64,000 nucleotides of DNA. It comes from Mixophyes australis (Eukaryota > Chordata > Amphibia > Anura > Limnodynastidae). Position numbers and translations under genes: made by a program. The notes beneath the pieces were generated by a model. It had not been told where the DNA came from and did not search any database. It saw only the letters and a program-made list of their open reading frames with translations. The stretch spans positions 377,934,707 to 377,998,706 of the forward strand of contig JAVHZZ010000001.1 of assembly GCA_036250195.1 (NCBI GenBank), read 5' to 3'. Shown one piece after another: positions 33,477 through 44,780 of this stretch. How positions within the stretch are numbered: position 1 is the stretch's first letter; each line of letters opens with the position of its first letter.

Positions 33477-35225
33477 GTCGCCCCCTAAACCTCCCTTCTA
33501 TCCCCAAAATAAGTTTTATTTACCGGGAGTTGATGTGCTACAAGAAATTGTCCGCCGCTTTCTAGTACACACATGTAGTTACTTACTCTTCTCCCCAATG
33601 TTCTGTCAATTTGGGGGGTTGGTGATGATGTGAATAGCGCCGTCATGCGGACTTCTGTCCATGCGTCTCTGTAAAGCTCAGCTTCAGGGAAATTACCAGA
33701 CTCTCCTCGGATCCCAGGAGATCACCCGCTATTTTGGGAGTCTCCTAGACATTTGGCAAGTATAGCTTAGAGTTAAAAACATTAAGGGGTCTATATATTA
33801 ATAGGAGAAACCCCCTAGAACACCTGTTTCTGCCAGATTTAGGGATTTTTCCTGTTTATCAAAGCCCCGGGCTGGTAAGCACTATTAGTAATGTAAGAAG
33901 CAGGCTTCTGCTAGTGTGCAGTGTGACAGGGTGAGCAGTTGGTGTTACTTGTTTTTCAGCACAAAACATTCTGAGAAAATGATCACACTTCACAATTAGT
34001 TTTTAAGCACATTTTATTTGGAAAGGTTAAAGGTTACATTCCTCTGGGAATACTTCAGATTTCATTCAGGATCATATGAGACTTTCTAAAGAACAAGATT
34101 ACAAGTTAAGGAGGCTTTGTGAGCGTAGAGCTCAGACACTAGAGGAATAATGCCAGAGAAGTGAGAGTTATATAATTCTGCAAAGTTACACAGAAGTCTA
34201 ATTACTGTCTACAATTCTCTGTTCCTTGCTTATTTGTGTTTCAGAAAGACTCCCATACTGTTCACTATTTGCATAATGTATATATAAATAGTGCAGCAGC
34301 ATATGGCATGCATTAACTTATAATGCTGACATGAGACTGACTGACATTATGCCCTTAGGAGTACTGATGTTAGATCATAAAACATTTTTTGTTAACTTTT
34401 ACCAAATATTTTTATATTTATCCTGAAATTAGTGGATATTTATGGAGTATTTTGGAGATGTAAGCCGTGGTCAAAGTGGAAATTTCAAAGTGGCAGTATG
34501 AAAAATGTAATGGGAATGTATGGGAATGGAATTTGATATGAAAACAGTAGAAGTGGCTGTATGGCATACCACTGTACACCAGCCCACTTCCACCACTGGA
34601 TGTAAGAGTACAGAACTGTTTATCTAAAGTGTTATTTCTAAAATATAGTAATGAGACATAAACTGTTGAGAACAGTGATCCTAGATTTAATTCTGATCAC
34701 ACTGACCATACTGCTAATAAGATGGGTATGGCTAATACCAGATATAACTCAGTAAGGAGACATGCTTGTTTATACCTGACTTTTTACTGCTGTACTAGTC
34801 TCCCAGTCTTCACTGGTCTTTTTCTCAGCTGCCAGGCGTCTGTGGGATGAATGGGGAGAGGGAGGGCTGAGGCTTTAGTAAGATCACAGCTATGAGCTGC
34901 TGGGAGACAGGAGAGAGGATGGCAGAGTTTACCGTGCTGCTAACACAGCACAGTGTCCCTAAAGTAGGAGGGGACATGGGACTTCTGCTTGACTGTGGCC
35001 ACTCACTCTTTTGCTGGAGCCGGATTTAAGGATGGGGCACACAGGGGGCTGCATTACAGAAGGATGAAGGAAATCCAGTTCCAAGACTTTTATATTTGTA
35101 GCATCTGCTTGATAATGTGAGCTTGCCAAGTATTCACTGCATCCATCAATAAGACACCTACGGGATGAGTATGAAATAAAAACGCCTTCTCCTCATCTAT
35201 AGTATGAGACAAGCTCCAGAGGACC
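33060..35225. other. No recognised gene; small repeats only
   Basis: A (TA)n(CA)n microsatellite lies at 33428-33476. The stretch 33590-33770 contains 'gggagtctcctagacatttg' and resembles the repeat around 36950-37080. A repeat end with 'gtatggcataccactgtaca' lies near 34550. The part 34830-35225 is less AT-rich and could be 5' untranslated sequence of the exon candidate at 35226. Confidence 0.4.
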
Positions 35226-35314
35226 ATGTTTAACGTTGGCAGTCACATCATCCCACGAGCTGTCAGTAAGAACCTAGATGACCTGGACTCTGTGCAAAGC
35301 ATCTTGTTACATAG
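35226..35314 (+). CDS. Candidate coding exon of unknown gene or alternative INTU first exon
   Basis: The frame starts ATG at 35226 with an in-frame TGA at 35205 upstream. It encodes 29 full codons (MFNVGSHIIPRAVSKNLDD, then LDSVQSILLH) and ends in the strong donor ATAG|GTAAGT. The donor leaves two bases of the next codon, the same phase as INTU exon 1. It would therefore splice in frame to INTU exon 2, which lies 25 kb downstream with no other convincing exon between except INTU exon 1. I do not recognise the peptide. It could also be an exon of a separate gene or a chance frame. Confidence 0.3.
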
Positions 35315-36548
35315 GTAAGTTAGAGAAGGCACCAGCTTTGTCTGCCTCGTTAGAGGTATGAATATGTGCTTGAAGTCGAGGTAGGTAGATCATGTTATCA
35401 TTATTATACAGCTCATATCATTACTCTAACTTTTTATATTTCTTATTTCACCTGTGGTTATCAAACTTTTCACCAGATCATTTTGTGTTTTGCTTTCTTA
35501 CTTATATAGTGCAGTAAATGAATGTTTTTGTTGTGTATGATACAAACAGAGATGTCTTGGCAGATGATTGCCCTCCAGGTCAGGGTCATTTTATCACATT
35601 TCCCAGGTCTCATGGTACATTCTGTTACTAGAGTGCCTGTCAAAGCTAAAATACTGTTTGAAGAAATGTCTGTATTAAATTAACTATATGTGTAATGTGA
35701 TAAATGCTAATTATTAAACAAAACTCCATTTATAGGAAAACTACGGTAACTTATTAAAACTACTGACAATCACTAAGACAGGTCCTATCAAAACTTAAAT
35801 ACTATTGAACAGCAATGTCACTTGCATTATCATTGCCATAGTGTGTGAACTGGTTTATTATAGATTATTGGCAACAGCTATAAGACACAGCAGGAGTGGG
35901 GATTTCTGCAGTTGAACTGCAAAAATTGGATAGGGTGATTATACAAGTAGTAATTCATGTCACAGGTCTGCTACATATCTTAGACAAAGCATGGTAACTG
36001 AATTTATTATACTTCAATGAGTGCACTTGTTCATTACATTGGAAATAAAGCATGGAAACAGACATTAAGGGTCATTTATGACCCATAAAAAGTGCGGGCC
36101 TGCAAACCTTCTCAATGTGTACGCCTATTTCAGGTACTTTGGAATCTGTGCCTAGCTTTTCGGGTTTGTGGATATGTCTAGAAATGCACATTGTGGGAAC
36201 AGTAAAAATATCAAGCAATTTCTATTTGTGCAAATAGGCATATTATTTTTTTCTCACATACAAAGGTTCATGCTCACTTTCATTTTTTTTTAATTGCCCC
36301 TGTAAATCAGTCTGCATTTACTTTTGCAGTATTGTGTGTCCAGTTAGAAATGTGCATGGTGGAAAAAGTCGAAACATCACTTCAATGTCCTACATGCTTC
36401 AATGTCCCATATTACTTTAGGATGACGCCATTAATTGAATTCAATGGTTTGATTTTTCTCACAAAATGCTGCTCGTTCCAGGCTCAGTTATGGCTTACAT
36501 TAATAATGACAATGAATGGATATCTGGCCTGGTTTTTTTTTACTACAT
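35315..36548. other. No recognised gene
   Basis: AT-rich sequence after the candidate exon. The text near 35690-35830 ('ggaaaactacggtaacttat', 'gacaggtcctatcaaaactt') recurs in changed form at 36848-36960, so a dispersed repeat is present twice. Confidence 0.4.
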
Positions 36549-36720
36549 GAGGTAACCTTATCAAGCTGTGGGTTTGAAAAGTGGAGATGTTGCCTATAAC
36601 AACCAATCAGATTCTAGTTGTCATGTATTTAATACATTCTAAATGATAGCTAGAATCTGATTGGTTGCTATAGGCAACATCTCCACTTTTTCAAACACGC
36701 AGCTTGATAAATTTACCCCC
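36549..36720. mobile_element. Foldback MITE, family A
   Basis: Left half 'ttatcaagctgtgggtttga', 'gatgttgcctataacaacca', 'atcagattctag' is answered by 'ctagaatctgattggttgct', 'ataggcaacatc', 'agcttgataaatttaccccc'. Nearly the whole element folds on itself. Relatives lie at 38963-39135, 51280-51408 and 51684-51956. Confidence 0.85.
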
Positions 36721-36949
36721 ATGTGTCACTTTTGTGTGTAAATATTGTGTTACATAAGTATTTGTGTTCTCATGAATTGTGTTCACCTGAATGGTAAAAG
36801 ATGTCTCAATGAAAACAAAGGATGAATGTAAGCTAACAAAAATATATTTACAGGACAACTACTGTAACTAAGTTATTACAAGTTCTGGCAATGACAAAGA
36901 CAGGTCCTGATAACACTTTAATGCTATTGAACAGCAATGTCACTTGAGC

Positions 36950-37450
36950 TAGTTATCACATAGTTGCCTACTCTCTCGAAATGTTCGGGAGACTCCCGGA
37001 TTTCTGGGAGAGCAGGGCAACCTCCCAGTTCCAAGCCACTTCATTAGTTAAGTGGCGAGCGCGGGGCTTAGGACACGATTCACACATCATTGTGGCCCCG
37101 CCCCCCTGCTGTAATAGACTAGAACAGTGGATCCCAAACTTTCTTAGTTCGAGGCAGCCTTAGGGTCTCCATAATGTTTTCAAGGCACCCCTAAGCCAAA
37201 ATTATTACCAAGTAGTCACCCGCCTTGCTTACCACCAGCCCTGTCCACGGCACCCTAGGGAGGTTGCCGGGGCACCCCAGGGAGCCACGACACCCAGTTT
37301 GAGAACCACTGGACTAGAAATTGTGATGATAGTTTGGGGACGGGGCTAAATGATGAGATTCACCGTACCCTGCCCCCACAGGCCCACCTCCACCCAGATC
37401 TCCTGGAGGCCAACTTGCCAAAGTTGGCAAGTATGAGTTATCATTTCCAT
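36950..37450. repeat. Dispersed foldback-type repeat interrupted by a hAT MITE
   Basis: 'tagttgcctactctctcgaa', 'cgggagactcccgg' and 'gtggccccgcccccctgctg' on the left face 'gacggggctaaatgatgaga' and 'ccaaagttggcaagtatgag' on the right. The element is split exactly at GACTAGAA by the MITE at 37125-37311. Similar text is at 33590-33770. Confidence 0.6.
37125..37311. mobile_element. hAT-type MITE with perfect 8-bp target duplication
   Basis: Ends CAGTGGATCCCAAACT and AGTTTGAGAACCACTG are inverted repeats with few mismatches. GACTAGAA occurs at 37117-37124 and 37312-37319. Eight-base duplications and CAGTGG-type ends are characteristic of hAT transposition. No coding capacity. Confidence 0.93.
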
Positions 37451-38962
37451 AGTGTCCAGCACCTCTGTATGATGTAGAATGTAATTCTGTGGTTGCCTGC
37501 CAACCAGGAAAAGCCACAGTAAATGGGTCCTATCCACCCCTCAAAACTCATTAAAATATTCGGAAACAGCCAAGGGCCACACTCACTGTGAGTACAGTAT
37601 ACCTCCCACTTGCTAAGATAAGAAGCAGTGGGGGTTGGGGAAAGGCACTCAGACCTAGCTCCGACCCTGGTCACAAAACAGCAATTATACTGTTATTGTT
37701 CATGTTTGCACTTTCCTACATGACCCTTAATACCTGGCAAAATAATATAAGAGAAATGAAACAAGTGCATAAAATAAATGTAAATGTCTATAGCTGTAAG
37801 AGAAATACTGTAATATAAGATGATAACAAAACTGTTTGGCTTAACCATCCTATATAAAGTGTTTTAGACATCTATTCTACTTAATGATCTTTAATAGGGT
37901 GATTGATTGTCTTTGTTGTCGACTTAGAATCATGCTTTACACGCATTGATTGCAGTATATTTTACAAGCCACTTGATACACCACAAATTTCTTTACACAT
38001 TTATGTAGCTTGCAATGTCTTTTTTTTCACTCTCCTAAGAAGTTAACTTCTTCCTTGTCTAAACTTTTAGAAATGGCATAAGTATCTGACTGAATTTCAG
38101 TGATAAGCTAACAGTACTTGTCAAGTAGCCCCAAATTGTGTCACTGCACCTGGATTTGGTCTCACATCAACAAGAATTACAATTCATCATCATCATCATC
38201 ACCATTTATATATATAGCGCCACTAATTGCGCTGCCTATTTCCTTTGAGACATACTGTTTTTCCCAGGATTCCAGCTGTCCTAACAAACAGAACACAAAC
38301 AACTAAGTTGATAAATAACATTTAATCAATCTGCCAATAATAGTCTAAATTAGTGTTTCAGCTTGCTTTGCAGCTATTTGTGCCAACATATAGCTGATTG
38401 GGATTCCTTACATTCTGTTTTTTTTTAAAAAAAGGAAAGGTGTAGTGAAAGTGGCACCTGATTGGCCAGCAGCTGCGTAGATAGAGCCCGCTGCACTGTC
38501 CTCTTTGACAGTCTTTGAAAATGTACCTTCTGCCCATAGTTTTCAAAAGCATGGAGGGCTCACTACTACTTAAAGGAGGGAAATGGCTTCTTTAGGGAGG
38601 AAATCTTCGTTTGACATTAATTCTCCTTCTATATTCCCCATGAGCTTTAAAGTCTATAGAGATAAAATTACTTGTTAGAGGAGATATTTCTTCTTGTATA
38701 TATTAAAATATTTTGGCAGAAGATCTTTCATTGTGGTCCCTCATAAAAAGTTCTGATATATATCTGACCAAACACTGGGAATGTTTGCTTTTGTAAATCT
38801 CTCTTGTTGTGCAGTATAAAAAATCTACACTAGTGTCAGGGTCTGAGTATAAAACATTTTACAATATTTAGTCAAAATAAGACAGTCAACATGAATTTTC
38901 CTTTTTTCAATCAAAAATATGAAAACCAATTGCATTTTCAGGTAAATGTGTTAGCACATTTG
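37451..38962. other. No recognised gene; one SINE tail
   Basis: AT-rich sequence. At 38186-38243 a (CAT)n run followed by 'tatatatagcgccactaatt' is a reverse-orientation V-SINE tail without the body. Confidence 0.45.
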
Positions 38963-39135
38963 GGGGTAAATGTATCAAGCTGAGAGTTTTCAGGCGGGTT
39001 TGAAAAACCAATCAGATTCTAGCTATCATTTATTTAGTACATTCTACAAAATGACAGCTAGAATCTGATTGGTTGCTATAGGCAACTTCACTTTTCAAAC
39101 CCGCCGGAAAACTCTCAGCTTGATACATTTACCCC
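38963..39135. mobile_element. Foldback MITE, family A, well preserved
   Basis: 'ggggtaaatgtatcaagctg' at the left is the exact complement of 'cagcttgatacatttacccc' at the right. 'gaaaactctcag' and 'aatcagattctagct' are also mirrored. Short spacer near 39040. The arms are close to identical over most of the length. Confidence 0.9.
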
Positions 39136-40419
39136 TTGGTTTAGGTCATCTAATTCCACTGGATAGGGCATTTTTCCATATGCACAGATCAGAAATCAAA
39201 ATGAGATGTTAATTTTTCCTCAACAGATGATGCTTTTCCAGCTCAAGAAATATATATCTAACGTTACAGTCCTCATTTATGTGGTCATATTTTAATTGCA
39301 TTAGATCTAATTTGCCCAAATTTCCAATTGGAAAGTTGTCTGGTATGGATATGGTTTGTGCATTAGCAGAATCAAGAAGGAAAATCACATCCTCTGTGTG
39401 TTTTCCCTCTATAGTGCTAAAATAAAACATATAACTTTGAAATAGAGATGCTCGGACTCGGTTTTTCGAGAACTGAGCCCACCTGAACTTCGCCTATCCG
39501 AGTATCGAACCGAGCCGGCTTGGTACTTTTGCGCGCCCTCGGAAGTGAAAAAGAAGCAAAACATCATCGTTGCATCGTCAGATCTCGCGAGCTTTGGATT
39601 CTATAAGTACCGCCCTCCACGGCGATCCAGCGCCATTTCACAGAGAGACACAGAAGGGGTAGCACGGTTCTTGGCAGTCTCTAGTGCAGTTGGGCAGCGT
39701 CATATCTAAAACAGAAAGAGGAGGGGTGGCAGTTTTCTTAAAAGTCTCCAGTGACATTCTACTAAGTTATAGCTCACACAGAAACAGGAGAGGTCCCAGT
39801 GTTGTTGCCAGTCTACAGTCTACGTGCCATTGCTCCATTGCTAATTGTCATTGCTGAAATAGAAATAATATGACAGTAAGTGTTCTTCAAAATCTGCAGT
39901 CACATTGTACTGTGTTATTATAGCTCACACAGAAACAGGAGAGGTCCCAGTGTTGTTGCCAGTCTATAGTCTACGTGCCATTGCTTCATTGCGAATTGTC
40001 ATTGCTTAAATAGAAATAATAGGGCTGGCAGTGCTTTTAAAAGTCTCCAGTCACATTTTACTGTGCCATAGCTCATACAAAAACAGGCGGGGTGGCAGAG
40101 TCCTTGTCACTCTCCAGTCTCCAGTCACAATGTTCTTGTCACTCTCCAGTCTTCAGTAACATTGTTCTTGTCACTCTCCAGTCTCAGTGCCGTTGGACAC
40201 ACAGAAACAGTGGTAGCAGTGTTCTTGTCACTCTCCAGACTACAGTCACATTGTTCTTGTCACTCTCCAGTTTCGGTTATGATGATACTAATCCCTCTAC
40301 GTCATGTGCTAAAGCCTATGTTTAAGTGCATAGCGGTTTTAAGGCAGGGAAACAAAAATGTAAAAAAAAAAGCTTGTAGCTTTTTAAAGAAAAAAAACAC
40401 CCCTCTAATAAAGGTGAAA

Positions 40420-41378
40420 GTTTACTGTAGAAAAAATTGCCAACATGCCATTCTACTCAAAATATTACCAAGCATACCAGCATCAGTTAGCTCCCTTCTC
40501 TCATCTAGATCCCAGCACCTGCAATCTACACTGTCATCATCCTCACCCTCATCAGTGTGTACATCACCCTCACACAATATTAATTCATCCTGGCTGGAAT
40601 CCACCATTACAGAAGTCTCTGTACGTTGATCTAAATGCCCAAAATGGCCTTTCCCATGGAATTTGTAGTTAATTTTATGACAGAGCTGTCACAATTTTTG
40701 GGCAATTCTTTTACACCAGATCAAATGTCAAAATGTTGTGCTGACTCATCTGCATCCCCACTGGGTGTCTTGGGAAAGCTAAGTTTTTTCCTAGCAACAG
40801 TTGCCAAAGAAACGGAGAGAGGATGAGTCGTTGTGCCATGTACCAGTTGAGCTGTCAGCTTGCTGACCAGGAGCTCATTGCATCTCCTGCGATCTGGGTA
40901 AGCTTGAATGAAAGAAAAGAACATGCACAGTTGCCAAAATGTAGTGATCTGATTTCAAGATGTTGATAACTCTCGGATCCAGGCGAAGTGAATAAAAGTA
41001 CTTGATCTACAAGTCCTACATAGTTAGCGGAATTGCTTAGTTTCATCTCCTCCTTCAATTTCTCTAGCTGCATTTCCAAAAGTGTAATTAGGGGAATCAT
41101 TTGACTCAAGCTGATAGTGTCTGAACTCACTTCGTAGGTCACTACTTAGAGTGATTTCAGCAGCTTGGAGTATTCTCCACTGCGCTGGAATAAAGTACAT
41201 TCCCCCTCAAATTCGATTCATCTTGCAGCAGCTGTAATCTCCTACATGCTGGTGCAGAATGCCGAAAAATGACCTGAATAATTTCTGGACACAGACAGCA
41301 TTCCCTGCATGTCACTGTCATTTTTTAAAAAGCTTAGTACAACCAAGTTGATTGTGTGATCAAAACAGGGAATGTGAT
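40420..41378 (-). pseudogene. hAT transposase remnant, minus-strand arm
   Basis: Minus frames read HHIPCFDHTINLVVLSFLKN (the C-x-x-H-x-x-N-L-V-V block of hAT transposases, near 41370), then VVTYEVSSDTISLSQMIPLI and ANYVGLVDQVLL (41142-40855). Many stops. The C-terminal dimerisation region is missing; instead an acidic DVHTDEGEDDD stretch appears (40607-40422). It pairs with the plus-strand copy at 41660-42440 as an inverted duplication. Confidence 0.7.
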
Positions 41379-41479
41379 GGAAGTGAAAAAGAAGCAAAAC
41401 GTCATCGTTGCATCGTCGGATCTCGCGAGTTTTGGGTTCTATAAGTACCGCCCTCCACGGTGATTTCAGGACATTTTTG

Positions 41480-42230
41480 GCATTCTGCAACAGCATGTAG
41501 GAAATTGCAACAGCTGCAAGAACAATTTATTTTGCCCTGCCACCAGCTGAAACAAGAGATGGTAACAAGGTGGAATTCCACACTTTATATGTTTGTGGGG
41601 ATGGAGGAACAGCGATAAACCATCCATGCTTACTCCACAAGTCATCACATTGGGAAAGGAGGAGGAATGTATTGTAGTACATCGCAGTGGAGAATACTTT
41701 TCGTGTTGTGCAAGGTGCTGAAACAAATTGAAGTAGTCACATGTGAACTGAGTGCACACAGAGATAGCTTGAGCAAAGTGATTCCCTTAATTAGACCTTT
41801 GAAAAAGCACCTTGAAAAATTGAAGAAGGAGATAAAACAAATAAATTACGCTAAGTATGTCGGACTTGTAGATGAAGTACTTTAATTGCTTCGCCAGGGT
41901 CGAAGAGTTATCAACTTCTGGAAATCGTATGACTACATTTTGGCGACTATGCTTGATACTAGGTTTAAAAGCTATGTCTTCTCTTTATTTCCCACTGTCC
42001 CAGATCACAAGAGATGCAATGAGCTCCTGTTGACAGCTGAAGTGGTACCTGACACGATGGCATCCCCTCCTTCAGTTTCTCAAGCTACTGCTACTAGGAA
42101 AAAACTAAGCTTTTCTAAGAGACCCAAGGATGATGCAGATAATTCAGCAGAACATTTTGACATTTGGTCTGGTCTAAAAGAATTGCCCAAAAATCGTGAC
42201 AGCTCTGTCGTAAAATGAACTACAAATTCC
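41480..42230 (+). pseudogene. hAT transposase remnant, plus-strand arm
   Basis: In plus orientation the text reads HQLKQEMVTRWNSTLYM (the RWNST block), then ICKV..IEVVTCELSAHRDSLSKVIPLI-like sequence. After a TAA at 41883-41885 it continues ATMLDTRFKSYVF, the conserved LDPRFK-like block, and DHKRCNELLL to 42218. The C-terminal dimerisation domain with its aromatic residues is absent. It is inactive. Confidence 0.75.
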
Positions 42231-43529
42231 ACCAGGAAGGCCTTTACTGGCATGTAGATCAAAGTACAGAGACTTCTGTAATGGTGGATTCCAGCCAGGA
42301 TTAATCAGTATTGAGTGATGATGATGTACACACTGATGAGGGTGAGTACAATGTCAATGTAGCTGAGAGAAGGAAGCTAGCTGATGCTGGAATGCTTATT
42401 AATACTTGGGTAAAATGACATGTTGGCAATTTTATGTTTTCCTACAGTAACGTTTCACCTTTATTAAAGATGTATTTTTTTCTTTAAAAAGGTAAAAGCT
42501 TTTTTTTTTACATTTGTTTTTGACATTTATGTTACAAAGACTTCTGTAATGGTGGTTTCCTGCAGGGTTGAATTAATATTGTGTAATGATGATGTACACA
42601 ATGATAAAGGTGAGGATGAGGCTGAAGATGATGACAACAGCATCTTGCCACTGTAGAGTTCATTGACAGCACTGTTACTTTAGCTGCATTAAGCCCATTA
42701 ATACCTTGTTTTGTGGGGGGCCCAAACAAAGCAAGCACTTCAGCCACAAAAGTGGCACTCCTTGTCGCTGAAGTGCCTGGTTTGTTAAAGTGTGCATGTC
42801 CTTTTTAAGATCCATTATAAGGGTGGGAGGGTGCCAAGGACATTTCCATCCTGCACCACTTTTCCTTCAGCTACCACTGTGTGCCAATGTTACCTACATG
42901 TGCTATAAGTGCTGAAGTTTGTTTTCAATCATCTTTTCAATTGCATTTCTCTCTCGTACGTGTGACCACATACTTTGTTTTTCACTGGAATCACCATCTC
43001 CAATTGTGTTAGCTGTTCTTTAAACAGGGCATATTTATCATCCTGCCTCAGGGCCTTCTCTGTATAATTTTTCTGAAGCACAGTGTATCTCTCATGTACA
43101 AGCTCTCTTAAATCTGGGATCTCATCCGGTGGTCATGTTTTAATTTAAATACGGTTTCCTCAACTGCATCTATATATTGGTTTAAATCTCTGTTCAATGC
43201 AGCGTATTCCAAGATGACGGATTCCATACTGCCCACATGTTCCGTGTCACAGTCTGTCTGAAGCAGATGTAATGCCACTCCAGTTGTAATATCCTCATTC
43301 CTGTGTCTATATAATTTTGGCAGTTCCTCAGGGATGAGAGGGAGGTATCCAGAGAGGAGAAGGAGATTAAAGATGCAGTACGAGTAGACATGGTTTAATA
43401 ATGTAGAGTTAATTTACAGCACTGTTGGGCTTAAGGCAGCTAAGCCATTAGTAGCTTATTATGTGGGTGCCCAAACAAACCAAGCACTTCTGCCACAAAA
43501 GTGGCACTCCTTGTCATTGGAGTGCTTGC

Positions 43530-44307
43530 TATTAGTAATCGCGGCCGCCGCGGGCACCGCCGCGACTCTCCTTACCATCCTGCTGGCGTCCCGGCCGTCG
43601 CTATGGTGACCGGGACGGCACTTCCGGTTTCGGCGTCCCGGTTGTCTGGGCAACAGCCGGGACGCAAGGGATTTTCTGCCGCGTACCCGGCCAGCTGATT
43701 TACAGCCGGGTGCGCGTGCTACAGGCAGTTTAGCCAATCATGACTATTTATTATCAGCTGTACAGGGCACATTAGTAGTTACTATGCAGTGGGTCACTGC
43801 ATTCCTATTGGCCATTTGCACTCCTGCCATTAGGCAAAACCTGTGGCTACTTTTAGACCTAGTCCTGATTGGTTCCTAGTGCTACTTAAGGCAGTGAGGA
43901 CTGAGCCTCACTGCCGGTTATAGCGTTCTGCTCACAGTTCTGCTTCCTGCTTCTGAGCCCTGTTTGTGATTAACCTCTGATTGTCCTCTCGTGTATGACC
44001 TCTTGCTTGGATTTGGACCCTGCCCGTTTGCTCGTGACCCTGACCCTTCTTGCCTGCATCTCGGACCTTGCTACCGTGCCTGTGACCTCTGACCTTGGCC
44101 TGTTTTTTGGATTCGCTGTCTGCTGCCGGCCCTCGACCCTTGCCTGGACTTCTCTCCGCTTTCCTGGGTTCTCCCCAGCCGGTGCACAATTCACGACTCT
44201 CTGTTGTAAGCGGCCAAGTCTGTCCCCACCACTAGGGGCTCCAGTGAACACCAGGCTTTCAGAGCAGACTCCGGGTTTTGTTGTACCGGCTGGAGGGGTT
44301 CCTAACA
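43530..44307. mobile_element. Solo LTR inside the hAT element
   Basis: The insert starts TATTAG and ends CTAACA, an inverted pair apart from one base that would make TG...CA ends. CTTGC flanks both sides (43525-43529, 44308-44312). It is strikingly CpG-rich at the left ('gcggccgccgcgggcaccgc') and ends 'gtaccggctggaggggttcc'. The host hAT text continues across the gap, as shown by its uninterrupted relative near 42760-42800. Internal open frames are not recognisable genes. Confidence 0.82.
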
Positions 44308-44780
44308 CTTGCTTTGTTAAAATGTACATGTCCTTTTCAATATCTTACATAATCCCAAGGGCAATTCCATCTTGCACCACTTTTCTTTTCTGCCACTGCT
44401 ATGTGGCAATGTTTCCTAGATGTGCTATGAACTGCCGTGTGTTTATGTTGTTGCTCTGTCGCTTAGTATCCAGCCAGGTCGCCGCAGTCTTTGTACGAAA
44501 GTGGATGAAAATAATATTGTGACCTGTGAGGTGGTCAAAATTGACTGGAAATTACTGGAAATTAGTGTTATTGAGTTTAATAATAATGTAAGAACAAAAA
44601 AAGAGCAAAATTATGTGATTTTAGCATATTTTAGCCATTATTTCTAAAAAATACAGAACCAAAACTAAAACACGCAAGGGCGGTTTTTGCCAAAACACAA
44701 ACTTAATCCAGATCCAAAGCCAAAACCAAAATACGTGGGTCAGTGAACTTTTCTACTTTAAAGGGGAAACTTACTCTCAT

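Larger units (their letters stand above)
39443..44755 (+). mobile_element. hAT transposon, rearranged, with internal inverted duplication
   Basis: The left end TAGAGATGCTCGGACTCGG and the right end, reverse complement TAGAAAAGTTCACTGAC, are weakly similar. Flanks CTTTGAAA (39435-39442) and CTTTAAAG (44756-44763) agree at 6 of 8 positions, consistent with an old 8-bp target duplication. Inside are transposase pieces on both strands (40420-41378 minus, 41480-42230 plus). Repeated 5'-internal text 'ggaagtgaaaaagaagcaaa' occurs at about 39541 and 41378, and repeated 3'-region text at 42700-42930, 43420-43520 and 44310-44430. This may be several nested copies of one family. A solo LTR inserted at 43530. 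Confidence 0.65.

Noticed and set aside
43459..44522. Frames of 65-175 codons in CpG-rich sequence
   Set aside because: They fall largely within the solo LTR (43530-44307), where GC-rich composition lengthens open frames. No recognisable domain.
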